Position numbers and translations under genes: made by a program
Shown here: positions 8,802 to 17,432 of the stretch, one piece after another
Layout of the letters: each line of letters starts with the position of its first letter
How positions within the stretch are numbered: the first letter of the stretch is position 1
The notes under the pieces: model-generated
Databases searched by the model: none
What the model was told of the DNA's origin: nothing
What the model saw: the letters and a program-made list of their open reading frames with translations, nothing else
Source: Myxococcota bacterium
GTDB taxonomy: Bacteria > Myxococcota_A > UBA9160 > SMWR01
DNA: 64,000 bases
Assembly (NCBI GenBank): GCA_039030075.1
Contig: JBCCEW010000022.1
Location: 1-64,000 of the forward strand
Direction: 5' to 3'

Positions 8802-10517
8802 CTACGAGCGGTTCCGCCGGCGCAGCAGGCCCAGCACCAGCAGGGCACCCGCGGCGAGCGAGGGGGCAGCCCCCGGCTCGGGCAGGATCCCGCCGACGCT
8901 CATGGCCGACCAGCCGTCGGAGAAGACCCCGCCGGTCCCCACCGCACCGCGGTAGGTCGCGGTGGCGTCCGGGCAGCCCACGAGGGTCGGGTCCACACCG
9001 TCGGTAGCGAGGCTGATCGGCGTCGGGTTGAGCGCCGTGGCGAGGGTGCCCATCAGCTTGCCGCGACCGTTCGAGACCGTGCCCTTGGGATCCCAGAAGG
9101 GACCCTCGTTCACGAGCTGCTCGGCCGAGGTCTCGATGTTCGGACCGACACCGACGCGGGCATCCCCCGTGGCGAAGGCCTCGAGGCCACAGGAATTCAC
9201 GGCCGGCGAGTCCGACACGGTGAGGGCCACGATCTCGATGCCCTCGTCGCCACCCACGACACCGCAGGCCGCGCCGCAGACGCGGTCGCCCGGCGTCGGC
9301 ACGCCCGAGCAGGGCGGGATCGCGCCACCGCCGGTGACGTTCACCGCGTCCGCGCCACCCAGCGAGTTCGTGGTGTTCACGATGATCGAGTTCGCCACCG
9401 TGCCCCCGAAGCCGTTGCGCATGGTGAAGCCGCGGTTGCCGGCCTCGTCGACCACGGCGGGGTTCGTACCGCCGTCGACGTCGCCGTTCCCGAAGATCGT
9501 CAGGTTGCAGATCGACACGTCCGGGACCGGGCTGGCCACGACGTTCGGGCTGTCGTCGCCGTCGAGCTCACCGCCGCGGTCGCCCGAGGCCGCACCGTAG
9601 TCGTCGCTGTCGTCCTCTTCGAAGAAGGGCGAGAGCACGATCGCGTTCTGGATGGCGCCGGTGTAGCCCTGGTCGGTGTCGAGCGAGTCGTCGCCGATGT
9701 AGGCGAGCAGCACGTTGGTGCAGTCGTTGGTGCCACCGAACCACTCGATGCCGTCGTCCTGGTTGGCGTAGATCTCGATGTGGTCGCAGGTCGTGCCCGA
9801 ACCGACGCCCGCGAAGGTGATGCCGTTCAGCTCGTTGCCCGCACCGATCTCGTCACCCGCGTGGCGCAGCGAGATGTAGGCGAGGTCGCCCGAGTCGTCC
9901 CCAGGCGTGGAACCGCCGTAGAGCTGACCGGCGGTGCCTTCCACCCGGCCGATGCCCGTGCCGAAGCCCAGGTCGTTGGCGAGGTTGGTCGGAGCGAAGC
10001 CGGCAACCGTGATGCCACCCCAGAGGCGCACGTTCGCGTCGCCCGCCGTGTTCAAGGGAGCGAGCGGGTTGGTGGCCGGGGTGTCGTCGAGGAAGTTGCC
10101 CTCGCCGTCCGCCAGCACCCACTTCCGCGGCAGGCTCGGCGAGCCGCCGGTCATCTCCGGCACGCCGTCGTCGTCGGTATCGACCGCAGCGGTGGTGAAG
10201 ATGATCGGGCTGCTCGGCGTTCCCACGGCGGTCAGCGTGCCGCCCCGGAAGATCTGCAGCGATCCCGGGGCGCCCGGGTCCGGCGTGTTGAACGGGATGT
10301 CTCGGGGCTGGCCACGGACGATGCAGCCCGCCTCGATGGTGAGGCTGCCGGTCACCACGACCGGGCCCTGAAGCAGCATGGTGTCTTCGTCGTCGCACCA
10401 GGTCTCGGAGCCGGCGATCGTCCCGGCCGGGACCTCGGTGAGAACGGCGGAAGCGGCCGTCGAGAAGCCGAGGCTGGCGAGTAACACGCCGAGCATCACG
10501 GGCGTCTTCTGTCGCAT
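8802..10517 (-). CDS. Secreted beta-helix surface protein with PEP-CTERM-like C-terminal anchor
   Basis: A 571-residue exported protein. A signal peptide covers about residues 1-23 (GVLLASLGFSTAASA). The body is Gly/Asp/Asn-rich with repeated short beta strands (ITFAGVGSGTTCDHIEI, WFGGTNDCTNVLLAYIG, ICNLTIFGNGD), typical of a right-handed parallel beta-helix. It contains scattered cysteines and Asp-rich turns that could bind calcium. The C-terminus has PEP at about 546-548, a hydrophobic helix (AAGALLVLGLL) and the tail RRRNRS, the layout of PEP-CTERM sorting signals cleaved by exosortase. I recall similar proteins encoded beside large TonB receptors with carboxypeptidase-regulatory-like plugs, sometimes mislabelled as multidrug transporters. 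The ATG at 10515-10517 has AGAGAGAAAG upstream and starts the signal peptide. It is 295 bp downstream of the TonB receptor gene on the same strand. Confidence 0.8.
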   Translation of the reverse strand: MRQKTPVMLGVLLASLGFSTAASAVLTEVPAGTIAGSETWCDDEDTMLLQGPVVVTGSLTIEAGCIVRGQPRDIPFNTPDPGAPGSLQIFRGGTLTAVGTPSSPIIFTTAAVDTDDDGVPEMTGGSPSLPRKWVLADGEGNFLDDTPATNPLAPLNTAGDANVRLWGGITVAGFAPTNLANDLGFGTGIGRVEGTAGQLYGGSTPGDDSGDLAYISLRHAGDEIGAGNELNGITFAGVGSGTTCDHIEIYANQDDGIEWFGGTNDCTNVLLAYIGDDSLDTDQGYTGAIQNAIVLSPFFEEDDSDDYGAASGDRGGELDGDDSPNVVASPVPDVSICNLTIFGNGDVDGGTNPAVVDEAGNRGFTMRNGFGGTVANSIIVNTTNSLGGADAVNVTGGGAIPPCSGVPTPGDRVCGAACGVVGGDEGIEIVALTVSDSPAVNSCGLEAFATGDARVGVGPNIETSAEQLVNEGPFWDPKGTVSNGRGKLMGTLATALNPTPISLATDGVDPTLVGCPDATATYRGAVGTGGVFSDGWSAMSVGGILPEPGAAPSLAAGALLVLGLLRRRNRS

Positions 10518-10812
10518 GATGTCTTTCTCTCTTTGGGTATCGATGGGTTTGCTGTGGTTGCGCTCTGCAACAACGTGTCTGCTTGGGTCGGTGCTGCGTG
10601 AGGGAAGGACCGCAGGGCGCACTCGGTCTCAGTCGTCTGCCCCCGCTCAGCGGCTCGGAATATGGGCAAGGCCCGAGGCGAATCCGGCTCGTCGGCATGG
10701 CGGCCCGATCGCACTTCCATGACGATTCCGTGAGTACCGGGGGTGCCGCGGCGGTCCTGCTCGGGCAGGAACCCGCGCAGCGCTCGACCCGGCGGCCACT
10801 CCAAGAGCGCCG

Positions 10813-13800
10813 CTACTCGACGCCGCCCAGCTCGATCTCGTAGGAGAGCGCGAAGGAGTAGTCGCGGCCCACCTTGAAGCGACGCTCCTCGATATCGACG
10901 ACGGTCTGCTCGCGGTCGTAGAGGATGGCGCGTCGCGAGTCGGTGAGGTTCTTGGCGCTGCCCTTCACCGTGAAGATGCCGGGGATGTAGGGCACCGCGA
11001 ATCCCTGGCTCACGACCAGATCGAGCTGGTAGAAGCTGTCCGTGTAGCGGTCGAGCTGGAAGGAGTCGAGCGCACCCGAGCTGTTGAAGTCGGTCGCGGC
11101 CGTCGAATCCAGCACGTCGCTGATCGCGAAGATCGACAGCGTCACCTTCGTCAGCCAGTCCGGGTGGTCGAAGCTGACGTCGGCGTTGGCGATCCACTCG
11201 GGCTGGTTCGTGAGGCGCCGCGTGCGCTCGTACTCGAAGAACTGCACCTGACCCGCCTCCTGGGGGCGCGCCTGGAAGAAGGGAACCAGCGCGCGGCGCA
11301 GCTCCGGCGGCTGCTCCACTTCGGCGTCGATGTAGGTGTAGTTGCCGCCGACCGAGAGCGCGTCGAGCACGCTGGTCACGACGTCGTTGCCGCGGTGCAG
11401 GGGCTCGAGGAGATCCGAGAAGACCCCTAGGGTGAGCCGCCCTTCCAGCTCGACGCCCAGCAGGTCGGCGTCCGAGGGGTTGTTGCGGAAGGTCCGGTAC
11501 GTGTCGATCCCGATCCCGAACGGGTCGCGGACCGTCACGGTCTCGATCGGGTTCTCGATGTCCTTGATGAAGCCGCTGACCGCGAAGAGGTCGCCGTAGT
11601 CGTTCCAGGAGTACTCGAAGCGGAGGTCGTAGCTGGTCACTTCCGAAGGCTGGAGCTGGGGGTTGCCGAGCAGGATCTGGTCTTCGCCCGAGCGCAGCGA
11701 GGCGTAGTAGCCGAGTTCGCGGAAGGACGGCCGGGCCACGGTCTCCGAGTACCCCCCGCGCAGGACGAGCCCCTCGAGGAAGCCCGTCCAGCCAGCCGCC
11801 TGGCTCAGGGTGTCGAAGCGGTAGGTGAAGCCCAGGCTCGGCAGCGTGTAGAACTCGTCGATCTCGCCGTTCACCACCTCGTTGATGCGAGCGGCGTCGC
11901 GGTAGTCGACGAAGCCGGTCGCGGGATCGGGCGTCACGGTGATCCCCACGAGCTCGTCGTTGTTCACCAGCCCCGGAACCCCAGCAAAGGCCATCTCGTC
12001 CGTGATGCTCGGGTTGTCCAGTCGGTCGAAGAGCACGTACACGCTCGGGAAGATGATCGGCGCCTCGCCAGGCGCACACTGGTTGTCCGGGGTCGGTCTC
12101 AAATCGGTACACAACCCCGTGAACGGGTCGTTGTTCGACTCGATCCGCAGCTGCTCGAGGCGCACGCCGCCGAGCAGGTCCAGATCTTCGAAGAAGGTGA
12201 ACTTGCCGCCGAAGTGACCGGCGAGGATCTCGCGCTCGCCTTCGCTGGTGCGAACGTCGAGGGGCGAGTCCAGCCCGACACCCCGAAAGACGCGTGAGCC
12301 CATCTCCTCGATCGTACGGCCCTGGATCGCGAAGATCGTTCCAGCGCCGAGCACTCCAGGCCTTCCCGGGACCGCCGAGAGGGTGTTGCTGAAGCGCGAT
12401 TCGACGTCGCGCTCGGCGAACTCGTACCAGACGCCCGCATTCAGATTCACCACGAGGTCGGCGAGAGGCTCGAACGCGTACTCGAGATCGGCGCGCCCGA
12501 AGATCTGGTCCTCGTCGATCTCGTTGATGCCGAAGACGATGTCGGGCCGCGTCGAGAACTGGCCGGGCGTGAGCTGGTCGACCCGCAAGGGCAGCGACCC
12601 GGGCGGCAGAAACTCGATGAACTCGGCGTCGTCGGGCTCGAAGAAGGAGCGGACGTTGAACTGGGTCTCTTCCTGACGCGTGGTGGCGTAGTTGGCGGCC
12701 CAGTCCAGGCTCAGCCCCTCCAGGAACGGAATCTCGCCGAGGTCGTGCTCGCCGTTCAGCTGGTAGAGATCGAGCTCGCGCTCGCGGTCGAAGGTGCGCC
12801 CCTCGAAGACCGGCGCGTACCAGAGCTGGCCGCGGCCCACCGGGGTCGACGCATCCTCGCGTGCCTGTCCCACCCACTCCGAGAAGGCCACGCGGCCGAT
12901 CAGCTCCTGGCTGACTGCCTCGTTAGCCGACCGTCCCCTCAACGGCGCGTAGATATCCGCGGGGAAGCGCCCGTTCTCGCGGCGCTCCACGCTCTCGTCG
13001 GCGCTCCGTGTCAGGAAGATCGTCGCGTCGACCTTGTGGAGCCCGTCCGTGTCGAGGTCGAGGCCGCCCGCGAAGAACCAGCTGGTGCGCTCCTGGCGCG
13101 TGCTCTGGGTGAGGTCCCAGAGCGCGCCGGGGAGGTTCAACTGGCCGAGCGCCAGATCGCCGCTGCGCGCCAGGCTCGGCGGAAAGTCGCGGAAGCGCGC
13201 GGGCTCGAAGTCCTGCTGCTGGCCGACCGTGGTCGAAAAGTCGAGCTCCTCGGAGTAGCTCGCCACGAGCCGGACCTCGCGGCCGAGCAGCTGCTGGCGC
13301 CCGCCGAGGAACGCGGACACGTCGTACTCGTTGGTGTCCGCGTCGTCGATCGAGCGTCCGATCGGTGACGGTCCGCCACCGCCGCCGTTCTCCTGGTACT
13401 CGAGGAACTCGCGCCGCGCGCGATCGTGGTAGCCACCGCCCCCCGACACCTTCATGGTCCAGGTGTCCGGGTAGCCCGACGTCGCGATGTCGACCGAGCC
13501 GCCCGACGAGTTGCTCGGCGACTCGGGCGCGAAGGTCTTCGCGATCTCCAGGCTCGAGACGATGTCCGACGGGAACAGGTCGAGCTGCACCGACTGGCGG
13601 TCCGGGTCGGGGCTTGGCACCGGCGCCCCGTTGAAGAGGGTGCTGCTGTAGCGCTCCTCGAGGCCGCGGATGATCGCGAACTGGCCCTCGACGATGTTCA
13701 CGCCGGCCACGCGCTTGAGGGCGTCGGCGACGTCGCTGGCCGCGAACTTCGAGAGGTCCTCGGCGGAGAGGATGTTCAGCAGCTGGTCCGACTCGAGGCG

Positions 13801-14358
13801 CAGCTCGAGGGCCGCCATGATCTCGCCGACCGTCGACGCCTCGACGACGAAGGCCTCGAGATCGAGCACCTCCCCGCCCCCGGCGGCGTCGGTCGGAACC
13901 GGCGGCATCGGGAAGTCGGCGGTGTTGTCGACGCCCGCGACGACCTCGAACCCCTGCATCTTGGACGCCCGATAGCCCGACTTGATGAAGTCGAGGTCGT
14001 AGGTACCGGCGGGCAGCGCTCCGAACTCGTAGAAGCCGCCATCGTCGGACACGACGACGTCCTGACGGCGCTCGCTGCCGTCGCCGGTCGCCGGCCAGAG
14101 CACGATGATCGTGACGCCGCCGAGGGGGAGACCACTCGCGCCATCGAAGATCTGGCCCGAGATCGTCCCCTCGCCCGCCCCCGGCTCCGCAGAATCGTCC
14201 ACGCGATCCTGGCCGATTCCGCCGAGCACGTCCTCGAGGTCGGCGTCCTGCGCGTAGCTGGTCGAGGCGCCTCCGATGGCCATCCCGAATGCCACCGCGA
14301 GGGCCAGAACGGCGATGCGCAGCGCGCGGCCGAAGGGCGCAACGGAGGGGAGATGCAT
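10813..14358 (-). CDS. Large TonB-dependent receptor with N-terminal carboxypeptidase-regulatory-like domain
   Basis: A 1181-residue outer-membrane receptor. Residues about 1-36 are a signal peptide ending in YAQ. Residues about 64-145 form a carboxypeptidase-regulatory-like beta sandwich (TISGQIFDGASGLPLGGVTI ... GAYDL-type motif). The plug follows with SDVADALKRVAGVNIVEGQFAIIRGLEERYS and PSPDPDRQSVQLDLFPSDIV, then KTFAPESPSNSSGGSV. This is the subfamily in which the plug carries an 'RGL-RYS-LNGA-PSPDP' block. The remaining 900 residues are the barrel, ending in an aromatic strand (SFALSYEIELGG). Such receptors import large ligands using TonB energy; the ligand here is unknown. It is followed by the beta-helix surface protein and a lipoprotein, suggesting a binding/uptake module. 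The CgeB-like gene is divergent, 145 bp away. Confidence 0.92.
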   Translation of the reverse strand: MHLPSVAPFGRALRIAVLALAVAFGMAIGGASTSYAQDADLEDVLGGIGQDRVDDSAEPGAGEGTISGQIFDGASGLPLGGVTIIVLWPATGDGSERRQDVVVSDDGGFYEFGALPAGTYDLDFIKSGYRASKMQGFEVVAGVDNTADFPMPPVPTDAAGGGEVLDLEAFVVEASTVGEIMAALELRLESDQLLNILSAEDLSKFAASDVADALKRVAGVNIVEGQFAIIRGLEERYSSTLFNGAPVPSPDPDRQSVQLDLFPSDIVSSLEIAKTFAPESPSNSSGGSVDIATSGYPDTWTMKVSGGGGYHDRARREFLEYQENGGGGGPSPIGRSIDDADTNEYDVSAFLGGRQQLLGREVRLVASYSEELDFSTTVGQQQDFEPARFRDFPPSLARSGDLALGQLNLPGALWDLTQSTRQERTSWFFAGGLDLDTDGLHKVDATIFLTRSADESVERRENGRFPADIYAPLRGRSANEAVSQELIGRVAFSEWVGQAREDASTPVGRGQLWYAPVFEGRTFDRERELDLYQLNGEHDLGEIPFLEGLSLDWAANYATTRQEETQFNVRSFFEPDDAEFIEFLPPGSLPLRVDQLTPGQFSTRPDIVFGINEIDEDQIFGRADLEYAFEPLADLVVNLNAGVWYEFAERDVESRFSNTLSAVPGRPGVLGAGTIFAIQGRTIEEMGSRVFRGVGLDSPLDVRTSEGEREILAGHFGGKFTFFEDLDLLGGVRLEQLRIESNNDPFTGLCTDLRPTPDNQCAPGEAPIIFPSVYVLFDRLDNPSITDEMAFAGVPGLVNNDELVGITVTPDPATGFVDYRDAARINEVVNGEIDEFYTLPSLGFTYRFDTLSQAAGWTGFLEGLVLRGGYSETVARPSFRELGYYASLRSGEDQILLGNPQLQPSEVTSYDLRFEYSWNDYGDLFAVSGFIKDIENPIETVTVRDPFGIGIDTYRTFRNNPSDADLLGVELEGRLTLGVFSDLLEPLHRGNDVVTSVLDALSVGGNYTYIDAEVEQPPELRRALVPFFQARPQEAGQVQFFEYERTRRLTNQPEWIANADVSFDHPDWLTKVTLSIFAISDVLDSTAATDFNSSGALDSFQLDRYTDSFYQLDLVVSQGFAVPYIPGIFTVKGSAKNLTDSRRAILYDREQTVVDIEERRFKVGRDYSFALSYEIELGGVE

Positions 14359-14503
14359 CGCGGCGCACGCTACCGAGACGAATCAGCGCAGGATCGACGA
14401 TTGCGTGAATGGCACGAGGCGATCGAGTGACGAAATGTGGGGGATCCGCCGGTCGATGGCGCCGCCGGGGAGCTCTGGCGGCTGTGATACGCTGCGTCGC
14501 CCG

Positions 14504-15535
14504 ATGCGCATCGCGTTGTTCGCAAAGAGCAAACGCCGCACCCAGACCACGGGAGCCATTGCCCGCGGCCTGGTGAGTGAGGGCCACTCCCTTCGTGTCA
14601 TTCATGAAGGAAAGCGGCGCCGCTGGGTCGGGAAGACGTGGGCGCGCCGCTGGACCCTCGCCTCCGTGAAGCGGTTTCGACCCGACTTCGTCTTCATCCA
14701 CGCCCAGGACGTCGCCGACGCGACCTTCGAGGAGCTCGCCGCGGCGCACCCGACGGTGATGTTTACCCCGGACTGCTGGAAATCTCCGGTGGAGCCTCGG
14801 AATCTCGGGATCGCCGACCGCGTCGACCTGCTCTGCACGGTGGCCCGCGGTCAGGTGCCCGAGTTCGAGAAGGCCGGGGTGCCACGCTGCGCCTATCTGG
14901 CCGAGGCCCACGATCCGGACATCCACTTCCCCGTCGACGCCGCGAGCGTTCCCGAGACGTTCCGCTCGGAGGTCGCCTACATCGGAAAGTACTCCGCGGA
15001 CTCGCCGCTCCACCGAACGCGCGGCGAGCTGCTCGGGCCGGTCGCGAAGCGTTTCCAGACCCACGTCTACGGCGTCGGGTGGGAGGCGCTCGGCCTGGAA
15101 GCGACCCGACGCGAAGTGTTCCCCGAGCAGTACCGGCAGATCTGTGCGGGCGCCCAGATCGTGCTGGGCTGCGACTGGCGCCACGACGTCGCCTGGTACT
15201 TCTCGAACCGCACCTGGTTCACGCTGGGCTGCCGCGGCTTCCTGATCACGAACTACGCGCCTGGCCTCGAGGATCTCTTCGAGAACCACGGCCAACTCGT
15301 CTGGTACCGCTCGGTCGAAGAAGCCCTGGAGCTGATCGAGCACTATCGCGCGCGACCCGAGGAGCGCCGGCGCATCGCGGAGGCCGGTCTCGCCTACGTC
15401 CGCGAACACCGCACCTACCAGCACTTCGCGCGCGACCTCGTCGACCTCTTCGAAGGCCGGGATCCCGCCTTTCCGCCGCCGCCACGACCCGTCCACCCCG
15501 ACGGTTCGCCATACTCCCCCCGTGAAGATTCGTGA
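14504..15535 (+). CDS. CgeB-like glycosyltransferase
   Basis: A 343-residue protein of the CgeB/DUF3880-type glycosyltransferase group. It begins MRIALFAKSKRRTQTTGAIARGL and shows a Rossmann-type first half (PDFVFIHAQDVADATFEELAAAHPTVMFTPDCW), then a donor-binding half with YIGKYSADSPLHRTRGELL, HVYGVGW and the family block WFTLGCRGFLITNYAPGLEDLFENHGQLVWYRS. These enzymes glycosylate spore coats in Bacillus or surface structures in other bacteria. The open frame starts further upstream, overlapping the TonB receptor start region, but the ATG at 14504 gives the family N-terminus. The last 14 bp overlap the start of the SirB1-like gene, indicating co-expression. The substrate is unknown. Confidence 0.82.
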   Translation: MRIALFAKSKRRTQTTGAIARGLVSEGHSLRVIHEGKRRRWVGKTWARRWTLASVKRFRPDFVFIHAQDVADATFEELAAAHPTVMFTPDCWKSPVEPRNLGIADRVDLLCTVARGQVPEFEKAGVPRCAYLAEAHDPDIHFPVDAASVPETFRSEVAYIGKYSADSPLHRTRGELLGPVAKRFQTHVYGVGWEALGLEATRREVFPEQYRQICAGAQIVLGCDWRHDVAWYFSNRTWFTLGCRGFLITNYAPGLEDLFENHGQLVWYRSVEEALELIEHYRARPEERRRIAEAGLAYVREHRTYQHFARDLVDLFEGRDPAFPPPPRPVHPDGSPYSPREDS

Positions 15536-16343
15536 ACGATTCGCGGCGCTGGCCGAGGCGCCCGACGCCCGCCTCGACCTCGAAGAAGGCGCCATTCTGA
15601 TCGCCGCCGAGGAGTATCCCGAGCTCGACGAGGCCGGGGTGCGCGCCGAGCTCGACCGGCTCGGCACCGAGGCGGCCACACGAATCGCGTCCCAGAGTGA
15701 TCCCGACGCGCGTGTCGAGGCACTCCACGCCTACCTCTTCGACGAGGAGGGCTTCGCCGGGGCCGAGGCCTACTACGATCCGCGCAACAGCTATCTGAAC
15801 GACGTGCTCACGCGCCGCATCGGGATCCCGATCACACTGGCGCTCGTGTACATGAGCGTGGGGCGACGGGCGCGACTCGACCTGCGCGGCATCTCCTTCC
15901 CGGGGCACTTCCTGGTCCGAGCCGCCGTCGGCGAAGACCGCTACCTCGACGCCTTTCACGGACGCACCCTGGAGATGGGTGAGATCGAGACACGGCTCGC
16001 CGCCACCCTCGGCGCAAACGTCGCCCTGCGGCCCGAGATCCATCTGCGCGACGCCACCTCGCGCGAGATCCTGGTGCGGATGCTCACGAACCTCCAGCAG
16101 ATCTTCGCCCAGACCGGCGACGTCGATCGCCTGCTCTCCTGCTGCGACCGGATTCTCCTGCTCACGCCGCACAACCCGGTCGCCCTGCGTGATCGGGCGC
16201 TCGTGTATCAGAGCCTCGGCTGGTTCGCGGCGGCGGTGTCCGATCTCGAGAGCGCCCTCGAGTGGGCACCCGAGGGAGAACTCTCCCTGAGTCTCAGCAC
16301 GCGTCGCGATGCCCTGCGCTCGCGCATGGGACCGGTGCACTGA
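15522..16343 (+). CDS. SirB1-family transglutaminase-like/TPR protein
   Basis: A 273-residue protein of the SirB1 type (Transglut_core2 domain followed by tetratricopeptide-like helices). The diagnostic segment is YYDPRNSYLNDVLTRRIGIPITLALVYM at about 86-113, followed by GISFPGHFLVR and RYLDAFHGR. The fold derives from cysteine proteases, but there is no cysteine at the expected catalytic position, as in other SirB1 proteins, so it is probably not an enzyme. The C-terminal part (ILLLTPHNPVALRDRALVYQSLGWFAAAVSDLESAL) resembles a TPR pair and may mediate protein contacts. The start is a GTG inside the upstream glycosyltransferase gene, in another frame. The physiological role of the family is not established. 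Confidence 0.82.
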   Translation: MKIRERFAALAEAPDARLDLEEGAILIAAEEYPELDEAGVRAELDRLGTEAATRIASQSDPDARVEALHAYLFDEEGFAGAEAYYDPRNSYLNDVLTRRIGIPITLALVYMSVGRRARLDLRGISFPGHFLVRAAVGEDRYLDAFHGRTLEMGEIETRLAATLGANVALRPEIHLRDATSREILVRMLTNLQQIFAQTGDVDRLLSCCDRILLLTPHNPVALRDRALVYQSLGWFAAAVSDLESALEWAPEGELSLSLSTRRDALRSRMGPVH

Positions 16344-16346
16344 CCG

Positions 16347-17432
16347 GTGGGCGCGCGTCTCCGGCAATGGGCGGCCGTTCTCCTGCTCGGCATTGCGCCC
16401 CTCGCGCTCGTCGAGGGGGGGCTGCGGCTCTTCGGCTGGCCGACCGAGCGCGTGCGCACCCTCGGCAAACTGCTCAACTTCGACGCGGACAGCTGGAACG
16501 GCGCCATCGGCGTGTTCCGCCCGGGCGCGCGCAGCACCGTGATGTGGCCGCCGGAGCTGGCCTACGAAGTGCACATCAACGGCCTGGGTCTGCGTGGCCC
16601 CGAGATCGCGCCCACGCCACCCGCCGGACGCCAACGCATCCTCGCCCTCGGCGACTCGATGACCTTCGGGTACTACCTCGAAGAAGACGAGACCTGGCCG
16701 GCCCAGCTCGAGGCGCGCCTGCGCGCGACGGGGCAGGACGTCGAGGTGGTCAACGGCGGCAGCGGCGGTTGGTCGATCGAGTCCCACGCGAAGTTCCTCG
16801 AAGAACGCGCCCTCTCCCTCGCCCCCGACCATGTGGTGATCGGCTTCTGCGCCAACGACATCGCCGATCTCTCGCGTGGCGGCGCGGTGTTCGAGGGCCA
16901 GAAACGTGCGGTCGGCGGTGGCCGCGGCGCATTGACCGAAGCGGTCTACACGAGCGCCACCTACGAGCTGTATCTGCGCGCGAAGGTCTGGTGGAAGCAC
17001 TTTCGGGAATCGCGCTCGGGCGAGCTCGACCACGCGCTCACGTCGGTAGACGTTCCCCCGGACCAGAGAGACGCGCTCTGGGAGCGCTACGCCGAATGGC
17101 TCGACCGACTCCACGCGACGCTCACCGAGGCCGGGATCCCGCTCACGCTCGTCTACATCCCGGACGCCTACAAGCTCGAGAACGACCTGCCGGCCACCGA
17201 CGCCGAGCGACTCCGTCAGCTGGCCCGTGACCGGGGCATCGGGTTCGCGTCGCCACTCGCACGCTTCGAGGCCAATCCGGACGCGAAGCTCTTCCACCTG
17301 CCCCTCGATCCCCATCTGGCCGTAGACGGGGCCGCACTCGTCGCGTCGGCGGTGGAACAGGCGCTGGCCGACGCCGACGACATGCCCGCGCCGCTTCCGC
17401 CCGAGGGAGTCGACGGCGAAGACGCGTCCTAG
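16347..17432 (+). CDS. SGNH/GDSL-family hydrolase, membrane-anchored or exported
   Basis: A 361-residue SGNH hydrolase. Residues about 8-27 are hydrophobic, a signal anchor or uncleaved signal peptide, so the catalytic domain should face the periplasm. Block I is LGDSMTFG with Ser104; the block II glycine is in VNGGSGGW; block III is GFCANDI with Asn170; block V is LDPHLAVDG with Asp321 and His323, so the catalytic set is complete. Proteins of this kind remove or transfer acyl groups on exported polysaccharides (AlgX/PatB-like). The GTG start is 3 bp after the stop of the SirB1-like gene, so the three plus-strand genes form one operon with a plausible role in surface glycan modification. Its stop shares a CTAG with the convergent tpsA-like gene. 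Confidence 0.85.
   Translation: MGARLRQWAAVLLLGIAPLALVEGGLRLFGWPTERVRTLGKLLNFDADSWNGAIGVFRPGARSTVMWPPELAYEVHINGLGLRGPEIAPTPPAGRQRILALGDSMTFGYYLEEDETWPAQLEARLRATGQDVEVVNGGSGGWSIESHAKFLEERALSLAPDHVVIGFCANDIADLSRGGAVFEGQKRAVGGGRGALTEAVYTSATYELYLRAKVWWKHFRESRSGELDHALTSVDVPPDQRDALWERYAEWLDRLHATLTEAGIPLTLVYIPDAYKLENDLPATDAERLRQLARDRGIGFASPLARFEANPDAKLFHLPLDPHLAVDGAALVASAVEQALADADDMPAPLPPEGVDGEDAS

Noticed and set aside
6213-10484. A 1423-codon plus-strand open frame across the glycosyltransferase, lipoprotein and beta-helix genes
   Set aside because: It runs antisense through several well-supported genes and has the Arg/His-rich composition of a GC shadow.
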